Source: Bradyrhizobium sp. AS23.2
Lineage (GTDB): Bacteria; Pseudomonadota; Alphaproteobacteria; Rhizobiales; Xanthobacteraceae
Assembly: GCF_001908185.1 (NCBI RefSeq)
Contig: NZ_LGHM01000147.1
Location: 1 to 64,000 of the forward strand
Direction of reading: 5' to 3'
DNA: 64,000 nt
The notes below the pieces were generated by a model. That model did no database searches, had not been told where the DNA came from, and saw nothing but the letters and a program-made list of their open reading frames with translations. The number at the start of each line of letters is the position of its first letter. Position 1 is the stretch's first letter. The translations under genes and the position numbers were made by a program. Shown here one piece after another: positions 42,683-51,283 of the stretch.

Positions 42683-44255
42683 ACAGATTCCGGACGGCGA
42701 TCAGGATTCCGATGAAGGTCGCGGCGATGATCCAGAGCGCCACGGTGCGCCAGCGGTTCTTGCGGCCCTCGCTGCGGCCCATTGCCGCGATGCTTTCCGG
42801 CGACAGCCGAAGGCCCTCGCGGGTCACGGTCTCGAGCTGCTCGAGCACCTTGACCGAGCGCGCGGCGATGTCGGGCAGGTTCATCAGCACGCGGGCGAGA
42901 TCGCCGCCGCCGGCCAACGCGCCCTGGACGCGGCCGATCGGTCCGAGATTGCGCTCAATCCATTCACGCACCACGGGGTCGGCGATCTTCCAGATGTCGA
43001 GCTTGGGATCGAAGCCGCGCGCCACGCCCTCGACCACGACCATGGTCTTCTGCAGCAGGATCAACTCTGGTCGCGTCGTCATGTCGAACAGGCCGGTGAC
43101 TTCGAGCAGCAGCGTCAGCAGCCGCGCCATCGAGATCTCCTCGGCGGTGCGGTTGTGGATCGGCTCGCCGATGGCGCGGATCGCTTGCGCAAAATTCTCG
43201 ACCGAATGATGCGCGGGCACATAGCCCGCTTCGAAATGCACCTCGGCGACGCGGCGATAATCGCGCGTGATGAAGCCGAGCAGGATTTCGGCGAGGAAGC
43301 GCCGCTCCTTCATTCCGAGGCGGCCCATGATGCCGAAATCGACCGCGACGAGGCGGCCGGCCTCATCGAGGAACAGATTGCCCGGATGCATGTCGGCGTG
43401 GAAGAAGCCGTCGCGCAGCGCGTGCCGCAGGAAACTCTGGATCACCTTGCGGCCGAGGTCGGGCAGGTCGACATGCGCCTCCGCAAGGCGCTTGTGATCG
43501 TTCAGCGCGATGCCGTCGATCCACTCCATCGTCAGCACGTTGTGCGTGGTGCGGTCCCAGTCGACGGTCGGTATGCGAAAATCGGGATCGCCGCGCGTGT
43601 TTTCTGCCATCTCCGACAGCGCGGCGGCCTCCAGCCGCAGATCCATCTCCATCGCGACCGAGCGCGACATGGTGTTAATGACTTCGACGAGCCGTAGCCG
43701 CCGCGCCTCGGCCGAGTAGGTCTCGGCCTTGTGCGCAACGAAGAAGAAGTCGGAGAGGTCGCGGCGGAAGCGCGCGGCGACGTTGGGCCGCAGCACCTTG
43801 ATTGCGACCGGCTTGCGGATGCCGTCGCGCAAGATTTCGCCGCGATGCACCTGCGCGATCGAGGCGGCCGCGACCGGCGGGCCGAAGCTCACGAACGCGT
43901 TCGTCAGCGGCCGCTCCAGCGAGGTCGTGATCGCCGCTTCCGCTTCGGCTTGCGAAAATGGCGGCAGGCGGTCCTGGAGGCTTTCGAGGTCGCGCGCCAT
44001 GCCGACGCCGACGACATCGGGACGCGTCGCCAGGAACTGGCCGAGCTTGAGATAGGCCGGACCCATCCGGGTCAGCGCGCGGGATATCCGTGGGCCCTGC
44101 TTGACGCCGCGCCGCTCGACGAGCCGCGCCAATTTCAGCGCGACCTGTCCGGGCGGCGGCACCAGGCTCGGATCGACCGAACCGAACACGCCCTCGCGGG
44201 CGAACACGAACGCGGCGCGGATCAGGCGCACAATGTGAGTAAAGGAAGAGATCAC
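42681..44255 (-). CDS. ubiB: UbiB, ubiquinone biosynthesis kinase-like protein
   Basis: A 524-residue atypical kinase/ATPase needed for ubiquinone synthesis at the membrane. The KxGQ motif is in AYLKLGQFLATRPD, the Ala-rich loop in PVAAASIAQVHRGE, the invariant Lys in PVAIKVLRPN, and the metal-binding segment in HADMHPGNLFLDE...LVAVDFGIMGRL. Two C-terminal hydrophobic helices end the protein (WRTVALWIIAATFIGILIAV). It overlaps ubiE (ATGA). Confidence 0.95.
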   Translation of the reverse strand: MISSFTHIVRLIRAAFVFAREGVFGSVDPSLVPPPGQVALKLARLVERRGVKQGPRISRALTRMGPAYLKLGQFLATRPDVVGVGMARDLESLQDRLPPFSQAEAEAAITTSLERPLTNAFVSFGPPVAAASIAQVHRGEILRDGIRKPVAIKVLRPNVAARFRRDLSDFFFVAHKAETYSAEARRLRLVEVINTMSRSVAMEMDLRLEAAALSEMAENTRGDPDFRIPTVDWDRTTHNVLTMEWIDGIALNDHKRLAEAHVDLPDLGRKVIQSFLRHALRDGFFHADMHPGNLFLDEAGRLVAVDFGIMGRLGMKERRFLAEILLGFITRDYRRVAEVHFEAGYVPAHHSVENFAQAIRAIGEPIHNRTAEEISMARLLTLLLEVTGLFDMTTRPELILLQKTMVVVEGVARGFDPKLDIWKIADPVVREWIERNLGPIGRVQGALAGGGDLARVLMNLPDIAARSVKVLEQLETVTREGLRLSPESIAAMGRSEGRKNRWRTVALWIIAATFIGILIAVRNL

Positions 44256-45013
44256 AAACGCCAGCCCGAATGCAGTGCGACAATGCCGCCGGACAAGGTC
44301 TGCCAGGTCACGCGGGCAAAGCCGGCGTCGCGGATCATGTCGGCGAAGGCGTGAGGCTTGGGAAACTTGCGGATCGATTCGACGAGATACAGGTAGGACT
44401 CGGCGTCACCGGTGACCATGCGGCCGAGCGGCGGGATCACCTTGAACGAGAACAGATCGTAGAGCCGGTCGAGCCCGGGCATCTCGACGGTGGAGAATTC
44501 CAGGCACAGGAAGCGGCTGCCCGGCTTCAGCACGCGATAGGCCTCGCGCAGCGCGAGGTCGATCCGCGGCACGTTGCGAATGCCGAAAGCGATCGTATAT
44601 GCGTCAAAGCTGCGGTCGGCGAAGGCGAGCGCTTCGGCATTGCCTTCGACAAAATCGACCTGGGTGTCGAGATGCCGCTTCGCGGCGCGCTCGCGGCCCA
44701 CGGCCAGCATGTCGGTGTTGATGTCGCAGACGGTGGCATGGAAGCCGGCGCCTGCCGCCTTGGCGGCGCGGAACGAGATGTCGCCGGTGCCGCCGGCAAC
44801 GTCGAGCAACGCGAACGGCCGGTCACTCCTGGGCGGGTCGAGCGCAGTGATCATGATGTCCTTCCAGACCCGGTGCAGGCCACCGGACATCAGGTCGTTC
44901 ATCAGGTCGTAGCGCGACGCCACGCTGTGAAACACATCGTTTACCAGCGTCTGCTTGTCCCCCAGGGGAACGTCCCTGAAGCCAAAATGCGTGGTTTCGC
45001 CCGACCGATCCAT
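44252..45013 (-). CDS. ubiE: UbiE C-methyltransferase
   Basis: A 253-residue SAM-dependent methyltransferase of ubiquinone (and menaquinone) synthesis. The family pattern includes TLVNDVFHSVASRYDLMNDLMSGGLHRVWKD, the SAM site LLDVAGGTGDISF, and IAFGIRNVPRIDLALREAYRVLKPG (parts listed: FGIRNVPRIDLALREAYRVL). It ends with the expected aromatic-Pro-free C terminus of UbiE-type proteins. It is divergent from mutM and heads ubiE-ubiB-coaBC-dut. Confidence 0.95.
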   Translation of the reverse strand: MDRSGETTHFGFRDVPLGDKQTLVNDVFHSVASRYDLMNDLMSGGLHRVWKDIMITALDPPRSDRPFALLDVAGGTGDISFRAAKAAGAGFHATVCDINTDMLAVGRERAAKRHLDTQVDFVEGNAEALAFADRSFDAYTIAFGIRNVPRIDLALREAYRVLKPGSRFLCLEFSTVEMPGLDRLYDLFSFKVIPPLGRMVTGDAESYLYLVESIRKFPKPHAFADMIRDAGFARVTWQTLSGGIVALHSGWRL

Positions 45014-45094
45014 TACTCTACTCCACGAGGCGGACCATAGCGCGGCCGCCGCAATGGCGCTATCACACCGCCCTCATAAGGTGAATGCCTGACG

Positions 45095-45994
45095 ATGCCT
45101 GAATTGCCCGAAGTCGAGACCGTCCGCCGTGGCCTTCAGCCTGTCATGGAGGGGGCGAAAATCCTCACCGCGGAGGCCCGCCGGGCGGACCTGCGCTTTC
45201 CGTTCCAGCCGGATTTCGTGGCCCGGCTTCAGGGGCAGGTCGTCACGGGGCTGGGACGCCGCGCAAAATATCTCATGGCCGATCTTGCCTCCGGCGACGT
45301 GCTCTTGATGCATCTGGGCATGTCGGGCTCGTTTCGCGTCGTCAAGCCGGACAACGACACCGCGCCGGGCGAGTTTCACTATCCGCGGGCTAAGGACTCC
45401 ACGCACGACCATGTGCTGTTTCGGATGTCCTCAGGTGCTGACATCGTGTTCAACGATCCGCGCCGTTTCGGCTACATGAAGGTGATCGCGCGCAATGCGC
45501 TTGACGAGGAGCCGCTGCTCCGCGGGCTCGGTCCCGAGCCACTCGGCAACGAGTTCGATGCCGCGATGCTGGCGCACGCCTGCGCGGGCAAGGCCACGAG
45601 CCTGAAGGCTGCGCTGCTCAATCAGCGCGTGGTGGCCGGGCTCGGCAACATCTATGTCTGCGAAGCCCTGCATCGCTCGCATCTGTCGCCGCGCCGGATC
45701 GCCGCGACCCTCGCGACCAAGGGACGGAAGGGCGTTGGCGCTGGCGAGCCGGCGGATCATGCGAAGAGACTGGTCGGCGCGATCCACACCGTGCTGAACG
45801 ACGCCATCAAGGCCGGCGGCTCGAGCTTGCGCGATCATCGCCAGACCTCGGGCGAGCTCGGTTATTTCCAGCACTCGTTCAAGGTCTATGACCGCGAGGG
45901 CGAGAAATGCACGACGCCCGGCTGCGGCGGCACGATCAAGCGCTTCACCCAGAACGGCCGATCGACCTTCTGGTGTCCGAAATGTCAGAAATAG
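45095..45994 (+). CDS. mutM: Formamidopyrimidine-DNA glycosylase MutM
   Basis: A 299-residue bifunctional glycosylase/AP lyase that removes 8-oxoguanine. The N-terminal Pro nucleophile is in MPELPEVETVRRGL, helix-two-turn-helix features lie in LLNQRVVAGLGNIYVCEALHRSHLSP (core VVAGLGNIYVCEALHRS), and the zinc finger is C-x4-C-x16-C-x2-C at the end (CTTPGCGG...FWCPKC). Divergent from ubiE with an 81-base spacer. Confidence 0.95.
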   Translation: MPELPEVETVRRGLQPVMEGAKILTAEARRADLRFPFQPDFVARLQGQVVTGLGRRAKYLMADLASGDVLLMHLGMSGSFRVVKPDNDTAPGEFHYPRAKDSTHDHVLFRMSSGADIVFNDPRRFGYMKVIARNALDEEPLLRGLGPEPLGNEFDAAMLAHACAGKATSLKAALLNQRVVAGLGNIYVCEALHRSHLSPRRIAATLATKGRKGVGAGEPADHAKRLVGAIHTVLNDAIKAGGSSLRDHRQTSGELGYFQHSFKVYDREGEKCTTPGCGGTIKRFTQNGRSTFWCPKCQK

Positions 45995-46000
45995 AAGGTC

Positions 46001-46555
46001 ATGCAGACGCCGCAGCTTGAAACCGAACGGCTGATCCTGCGTCCGCTCGCATTGTCTGACGCGCCGGCGATCCAGCGCCATTTCGACAACTGGAACATCA
46101 TCCGGCATCTCTCCACCGTCGTGCCCTGGCCGTACCCGGCAGATGGTGCGGAAACCTTCGTCCGGCTGCAGCTTGACAATATCTCAGCCGGTGAGGAAAT
46201 CCATCTCTGGGTGCTGGTGCTGAAGGGCGGCGATGGCGAGGCGATCGGAAACATTCATCTCCGTCCCCGAGCCGAAGGCCTGAAAGGCAATCGCGGTTTC
46301 TGGCTGGCGGAGCCTTACTGGCGGCGCGGATTGATGACGGAGGCGATCGCCGCGGTGAACGATTTTGCGTTCCTCACGCTCGGCCTCGACCATTTCCATG
46401 TCTGCAACGCAGCGACCAACGAAGCTTCGCGCCGGGTCAAGCAAAAGACGGGCGCGGAATTCGTCGGATTCATCGAGCTCGCCCATCATGGCGGACAGTC
46501 GAAGTCCGAGAAATGGATCGTGCGGCGTGAAACCTGGCTACGCGGGAGGGTGTGA
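46001..46555 (+). CDS. GNAT N-acetyltransferase, RimJ-like
   Basis: A 184-residue acetyltransferase. LETERLILRPLALSDAPAI is the usual RimJ/RimL start, GFWLAEPYWRRGLMTEAI holds the acetyl-CoA pyrophosphate loop (R-R-G-L-M), and HVCNAATNEASRRVKQKTG is motif B. The acceptor (ribosomal protein, other protein or small molecule) is not predictable. It starts six bases after mutM and may be cotranscribed. Confidence 0.87.
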   Translation: MQTPQLETERLILRPLALSDAPAIQRHFDNWNIIRHLSTVVPWPYPADGAETFVRLQLDNISAGEEIHLWVLVLKGGDGEAIGNIHLRPRAEGLKGNRGFWLAEPYWRRGLMTEAIAAVNDFAFLTLGLDHFHVCNAATNEASRRVKQKTGAEFVGFIELAHHGGQSKSEKWIVRRETWLRGRV

Positions 46556-46689
46556 TCGCGACCGATGTCTCTTCAGCGTCATGGCCGGGCTAGTGGCAGA
46601 ATCGGGAATGCCAGCTAATCCGTACCAATACTGGACCCGTAGTCCAGCGTATGATGTGCTCGCCGCCGCGAATGAGAAGGACGAATGGC

Positions 46690-48369
46690 ATGGGCGGAAA
46701 CTGGCGCGACCGGACGGCAACGACCTTTGAATGCCAGAAAATGCCTGCGGTCTCGAGCCGCGGCATGGTCGTCAGCAACCATCCGCTGGCCTCCAGCGCG
46801 GGCGCCGAGATGCTGGCGGCCGGTGGCAATGCCATCGACGCTGCGATCGCGAGCCTGTTCACGCTGACCGTGGTCGAGCCGATGATGGTCGGCATCATCG
46901 GCGGCGGTATGGCCCACATCCGCCTCGCCGACGGCAGCCATCGCTTCATCGACGGCCAGAGCACCGTGCCCGCGGCGGTGCGCGACACCACCTACACCTC
47001 CAAGCCCGGCTCGGCGCATGACGTGTTCGACACCGTCGGCAACGAGAACCTCAACGGCCCGAAGGCGGTCGCGGTGCCGGGCTCGCTGAAAGCCTGGTGC
47101 GAAACGCTGCGCCGGTTCGGCACCATGAGCCTCGCCGATGTCATGCAGCCCGCGATCAAGCACGCCGCGCGCGGCTTTGCGGCGACGTCCTATCCGCACG
47201 AGTGCATCAGCGGGAGCGCGGCCGAGATGCGGAAGGACAAGCCGATCGCGGCGATCTACCTGCCGAACGGCGAACCACTGAAGGTCGGCGAGCGTGTAGT
47301 GCAGTCCGAATATGCCGAAACCTTGCGCTACATCGCCGATCACGGTGAGGCTGCGCTCTATGAGGGGCCGCTCGGCGACATCCTGGTCGAGTACATGGAA
47401 AAGACCGGCGGCTTCATCCGCCGCAACGATCTCACAAGCTACAAGACCGTCGAGCGGCAGCCGATCCGCGCCGACTATCGCGGCTGGACCATTCTTGGCC
47501 CGCCGCCGCCGGCTGCTTCCGGCGTGCATATCGCGCAGATGCTGAACATCCTGGAGGGCTACGACATCGGCGGCCTCGGTTTCGGCACGCCCGAGACCAT
47601 CCATTATCTCGCCGAGGTCCTGAAGATCGCGTTCGCCGATCGCGCCGCGGCCAGCGGCGATCCTGACTATGTCGGCGTGCCCGTGGAGAAGTTGACCTCG
47701 AAGGCTTACGCCGAGGAGCGCCGCCGCGCCATCGATCCGGCGCGGGCGCAGGCCTGGGGCGCCGGCGTGTCGCAGCTCGAAGGCGCGCACACCACGCATA
47801 TGACGGCGGCGGATGCCTTCGGCAACGTGGTCGCGACCACGCAGACCATCAACGATCTGTTCGGTGCGAAGATCATGATCCCGGGTCTCGGCGCCATCGC
47901 CAACAATTACATGAGCCTGTTCGATCCGCGTCCCGGCCACGCGCTGTCGCTCGCGCCGGGCAAGCGCGTGACGACCTCGATGTCGCCGATGATGGCGCTG
48001 AGCGGCGGCAAGCTGCGCTATGCGCTCGGCCTGCCCGGCGGGAAGCGCATCTTCCCGAGCGCGATGCAGGCGCTGGTCAATCTCATCGACCACGACATGA
48101 GCCTGCAGGAGGCGGTCGAGGCGCCGCGCGTTTGGACCGAGGGCAACGCGCTCGAGGTCGAGCAGACGGTGCCGGAGAGTGTGCGCGCGAAGCTGGCGGA
48201 ACTCGGCCACAAGGTCCAGTCCGTTGCGACTGTTGCCGGCGGCATGAACGGCATCGCCTTCCATGACGACGGCACCATGACCGGCGCCGCCTGCTGGCGT
48301 GCGGATGGCACACCGGTTGGTATTTCGGGTGGTCTCGCAAAGAGCGGGATCAGGTTCAGGCTGGATTAG
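46690..48369 (+). CDS. ggt: Gamma-glutamyltransferase family protein
   Basis: A 559-residue Ntn-hydrolase that cleaves itself to expose a Thr nucleophile and hydrolyses or transfers gamma-glutamyl groups. The N-terminal GMVVSNHPLASSAGAEMLAAGGNAIDAAIA is typical (core HPLASSAGAEMLAAGGNAID), as are GIIGGGMAHI and QSEYAETLR. The predicted cleavage-site Thr is in GAHTTHMTAADAFGN. No convincing signal peptide is seen, so the location may be cytoplasmic or the substrate may differ from glutathione. The ATG at 46690 follows GAAGGA. Confidence 0.9.
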   Translation: MGGNWRDRTATTFECQKMPAVSSRGMVVSNHPLASSAGAEMLAAGGNAIDAAIASLFTLTVVEPMMVGIIGGGMAHIRLADGSHRFIDGQSTVPAAVRDTTYTSKPGSAHDVFDTVGNENLNGPKAVAVPGSLKAWCETLRRFGTMSLADVMQPAIKHAARGFAATSYPHECISGSAAEMRKDKPIAAIYLPNGEPLKVGERVVQSEYAETLRYIADHGEAALYEGPLGDILVEYMEKTGGFIRRNDLTSYKTVERQPIRADYRGWTILGPPPPAASGVHIAQMLNILEGYDIGGLGFGTPETIHYLAEVLKIAFADRAAASGDPDYVGVPVEKLTSKAYAEERRRAIDPARAQAWGAGVSQLEGAHTTHMTAADAFGNVVATTQTINDLFGAKIMIPGLGAIANNYMSLFDPRPGHALSLAPGKRVTTSMSPMMALSGGKLRYALGLPGGKRIFPSAMQALVNLIDHDMSLQEAVEAPRVWTEGNALEVEQTVPESVRAKLAELGHKVQSVATVAGGMNGIAFHDDGTMTGAACWRADGTPVGISGGLAKSGIRFRLD

Positions 48370-48374
48370 GTTTT

Positions 48375-48545
48375 CGTGCCCCGGACGCAGCGCAGCGCCA
48401 AAAGCGCGTTTACGCGCGTCTTCGACGCGCTATGGCGATGCGCGGCATAGCCGGGGCCCAGAACGCGGCAAGCTCGATTGTCGAAGATATGGGTCCCGGC
48501 TCAGCAGTGCGGCATTTCACGCCGCACTGCGTCCGGGACACGAGA
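48375..48545. repeat. Large near-palindromic intergenic repeat, copy 3
   Basis: CGTGCCCCGGACGCAGCGCAGCG at the left mirrors GCACTGCGTCCGGGACACG at the right. The middle holds GCGCGTTTACGCGCGTCTTCGACGCGC and GGGTCCCGGCTCAGCAGTGC, both shared with the copy at 35043. It separates ggt from the convergent protease-like gene. Confidence 0.75.
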
Positions 48546-48566
48546 GAGTCTTCCAAATCGCCCGAC

Positions 48567-49928
48567 TTACTTCCGCACGCAGATCACCCGCACGACGGCA
48601 GCTTTCGCATCCGTCGACATGCCGTTCGCGGTGACAGAGTTCGCTTTCAGGAAATCGCGCACTGTCTCCGCGGAAACCAATACCGCCTGAGAGGCCGGCA
48701 CGGATGTTGCAGGCCCCGCCACCATCGCCGGCTTCAATAGCGCGATGCCGGCGAATTTGCCGTCGCCATCGATGGCCGGGCTGCCGGAGAAGCCGACCGC
48801 CGGCGGAGGAGAGAGCGCGGAATCGCTCGCCGTGACCGGCGCCAGCGCGCCCTTGAGACTAGACACGCCGGCCGCGCCGCCCTGGCTCTGGGGATCTGCG
48901 ATGCCGATGACATCGACACTCGCCTTCGCCGCGCCGTTGGCGAGACTGAGTGGCTTCAGGCTGCGCGCGCCGTAGATATGCAGCAGCGCGAGATCGTGCT
49001 CCTTGTCCTCGGCGAGGCGGTCGGCACTGCCATAGCCGGCGATCGTGATCGCGAGGCAGCTATCGGTGACGAGGCCGTCGGTGACAATCGCGCCGTCGTC
49101 GCTGACGACGACGCCGGTGCCGTATTCGACGGTCTTGCGCGGTGGCGGCCCGGCTTGCGGTCCGGACGGAAATGCGTTGAACGCACTCGACATCGCGATG
49201 ACGACCGGCTCGACCGTGTTCTCGGTCGCCTGGTCGTAGAGGATCGTCATGATGCGGACTTCGTCGCCTTTGAATGTGCCGCGCACGTAGAATTTCTTCA
49301 GGCCCTGAAGCCCCGAAAGCACGAAGAAATCGGGCTTCACCACGGTGTAGTCGACCTGGCGCCCGGCCGGCTCTTTCTTCTCCCGCTCGGCGAGCTTCGC
49401 GGTGGTTGGGTTCGCCTCCTTGCGGCGGCTGAGCAGCACCTGCACCGTGCCGGTCGGCGAGCTCCATTTCGAGCCGTTGGCGTCGGTGACCTGCTGCGGC
49501 ACCAGCTTGCCGGGGATGCCGAGCCGCGCGCCGCTGGTCGGCTCCATCACCATCTTCCAGCCGACGCTCTCCTGCTTCCGCCGCGCGGTCTCGGCCAGTG
49601 CGGCGCGTTCCTGCGGATTGAGCACGCCGGTCGGCTTGCCGCCCTTTTTCTTCTGGTGCTCCTTGATGGCATTGACCATGCGCTCGCTGACGTCGCCGGT
49701 GATCGCACCGTTATATTCGCCGACCCAGGCGAGGTCGGACTGGAGCGACATCCGTTCGGCTTGCGCCATCCCATCCGCTGTTTCCGACGCCGTCTGCGAG
49801 GCGGGCGAGCGGATCGGAACGGTCTGGACGGTCTTCGGCCTGGTGCCGGGAATTTGTGGCGTCGTGATCTGGGCGTTCGCGCCTGCGGCAGTCGCGAACA
49901 TCAGTGTTGCCGCAAGCATCGATCTCAT
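48567..49928 (-). CDS. Secreted trypsin-like protein with an incomplete triad
   Basis: 453 residues with a Sec signal peptide (RSMLAATLMFATAAGANA). The central region is unassigned, with a helix-rich part resembling a peptidoglycan-binding-like repeat (VNAIKEHQKKKGGKPTGVLN). The C-terminal third resembles trypsin-like proteases: GTGVVVSDDGAIVTDGLVTD where the catalytic His is normally in 'TNAHVV', then Asp in EHDLALLHI and Ser in GFSGSPAID. With the His absent it is probably a non-catalytic protease homologue. The ATG at 49928 begins at the signal peptide; the ORF could extend upstream. Confidence 0.8.
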   Translation of the reverse strand: MRSMLAATLMFATAAGANAQITTPQIPGTRPKTVQTVPIRSPASQTASETADGMAQAERMSLQSDLAWVGEYNGAITGDVSERMVNAIKEHQKKKGGKPTGVLNPQERAALAETARRKQESVGWKMVMEPTSGARLGIPGKLVPQQVTDANGSKWSSPTGTVQVLLSRRKEANPTTAKLAEREKKEPAGRQVDYTVVKPDFFVLSGLQGLKKFYVRGTFKGDEVRIMTILYDQATENTVEPVVIAMSSAFNAFPSGPQAGPPPRKTVEYGTGVVVSDDGAIVTDGLVTDSCLAITIAGYGSADRLAEDKEHDLALLHIYGARSLKPLSLANGAAKASVDVIGIADPQSQGGAAGVSSLKGALAPVTASDSALSPPPAVGFSGSPAIDGDGKFAGIALLKPAMVAGPATSVPASQAVLVSAETVRDFLKANSVTANGMSTDAKAAVVRVICVRK

Positions 49929-50033
49929 GACAAATCCAGCCAGCCCATTGAACGTGCTGCCATTGAAGCACATCTCGTTGGTCGCGAACAATCTCGGGGT
50001 GGTTCAGGTGGCAGTAGGGGCCACGAACTCAGG

Positions 50034-50144
50034 CCCTCATCCTGAGGAGCGGCCTGAAGGCCGCGTCTCGAAGGATGGCCCCAGGCGATATCGGGGCCTT
50101 CACGGTTCGAGACGCGCGTGTTTCGCGCTCCTCACCATGAGGGT
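50034..50144 (+). repeat. Inverted repeat flanking moeB, left copy
   Basis: CCCTCATCCTGAGGAGC...GTCTCGAAGGATGGCC...GGGCCTTCACGGTTCGAGACGCGCG...GCTCCTCACCATGAGGG. The same element occurs in reverse at 51145-51251. Both ends also form short hairpins (CTCATCCTGAGGAG, CTCCTCACCATGAGGG). Confidence 0.8.
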
Positions 50145-50180
50145 TGAAAGGCGAAGGGCTTGATAGGAGGACGTACGACG

Positions 50181-50984
50181 ATGCTGAGCCCGGACGAACT
50201 CGAACGCTATGCCCGCCATATCGTGCTGCGCGATGTCGGCGGACCGGGGCAGGCCGCGCTGAAGCAGGCCTCCGTGCTGGTGATCGGCGCCGGCGGGCTC
50301 GGTGCGCCGGCGCTGATGTATCTTGCCGCCGCCGGCATCGGCACGCTCGGCGTGGTCGATGACGACGTGGTGTCGCTGTCCAACCTGCAGCGCCAGGTGA
50401 TCCACACGACGCCCGATATCGGCCGGCACAAGGTCGAGAGCGCGGCGGAACGGATCTCGGCGCTCAATCCGCACGTCCACTTCGTCGGCCATGCCACCTG
50501 GCTCAATGCGGACAACGCTCTGTCGCTGATCGGCGACTACGATCTCGTGCTCGACGGCTCCGACAATTTCTCGACGCGTTATCTTGTCTCGGATGCCTGC
50601 TTCTTCGCGCAGAGGCCGCTGATCACGGCGGCACTCGGCACTTTCGACGGCTCGCTCACCACCATTCGGGCGCATGAGAAGAACGAGCAGGGCGACTTCA
50701 ATCCAACCTATCGCTGCCTGTTTCCTGAGGCGCCGCCACCCGGCACGGTGCCGGCCTGCGCCGAGGCCGGCGTCATGGGTGCGCTTGCGGGCGTGCTCGG
50801 CTCGATGATGGCGCTGGAGGCGATCCGCGAGATCGTCGGCTTTGGCGATGGCCTCGTCGGCCGCCTCCTGATGATCGATGCGCGCGCGATGCGCTTCGAA
50901 ACGCTGCGCTACACGCGCGATCCGGCCAATCCGCTCAATGGCGATGGGCCCGTCATCACTGACCTCAGCGCCCATCGCACCTGA
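50181..50984 (+). CDS. moeB: MoeB/ThiF family adenylyltransferase
   Basis: A 267-residue E1-like enzyme that adenylates the C terminus of a ubiquitin-fold sulphur carrier such as MoaD or ThiS. The nucleotide site is VLVIGAGGLGAPALMYLAAAGIG, followed by DDDVVSLSNLQRQVIH, DGSDNFSTRYLVSDAC and YRCLFPE. It lacks a C-terminal rhodanese domain. The catalytic-region Cys lies in VPACAEAGVMG. MoeB is the likeliest role but ThiF cannot be separated without context. It sits alone between inverted repeats. Confidence 0.9.
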   Translation: MLSPDELERYARHIVLRDVGGPGQAALKQASVLVIGAGGLGAPALMYLAAAGIGTLGVVDDDVVSLSNLQRQVIHTTPDIGRHKVESAAERISALNPHVHFVGHATWLNADNALSLIGDYDLVLDGSDNFSTRYLVSDACFFAQRPLITAALGTFDGSLTTIRAHEKNEQGDFNPTYRCLFPEAPPPGTVPACAEAGVMGALAGVLGSMMALEAIREIVGFGDGLVGRLLMIDARAMRFETLRYTRDPANPLNGDGPVITDLSAHRT

Positions 50985-51144
50985 TTCGCGGTCCGTTACG
51001 TCGTGGTCGGCTTCTCGCTGTCGAGATGCGCCATCTGCTCGGCCGCATAGCGCGTGCCGGGGGCGCCAGACGCCGCCCGCGCTGCGCACCTTCATCGATC
51101 TCGTCACAGTCTGGCGCAAGCGCGAGACGCGCCGCGACCTTAGA
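50985..51144. other. Possible remnants of a lost gene
   Basis: On the minus strand 51064-50997 reads ...GTRYAAEQMAHLDSEKPTTT followed by a stop, which looks like a genuine protein C terminus. On the plus strand about 51075-51130 reads ALRTFIDLVTVWRKRETR, which also looks protein-like. Neither has a start or the rest of a gene, so they may be leftovers of rearrangement at the repeat. Confidence 0.3.
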
Positions 51145-51251
51145 CCCTCATGGTGAGGAGCGTGGAACGCGCGTCTCGAACCATGAAGGCCCGACTCTCG
51201 CCCGCGGCCATCCTTCGAGATGCGCGCAAGAGCGCGCTCCTCAGGATGAGG
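51145..51251 (-). repeat. Inverted repeat flanking moeB, right copy
   Basis: Reverse complement of the 50034-50144 element, reading CCCTCATGGTGAGGAGC...CGCGTCTCGAACCATGAAGGCC...GGCCATCCTTCGAGA...GCTCCTCAGGATGAGG, with a few differences in the centre. Confidence 0.8.
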
Positions 51252-51283
51252 AAGGAGAGCTTGTCACGCAGCAAATTGGAAAC

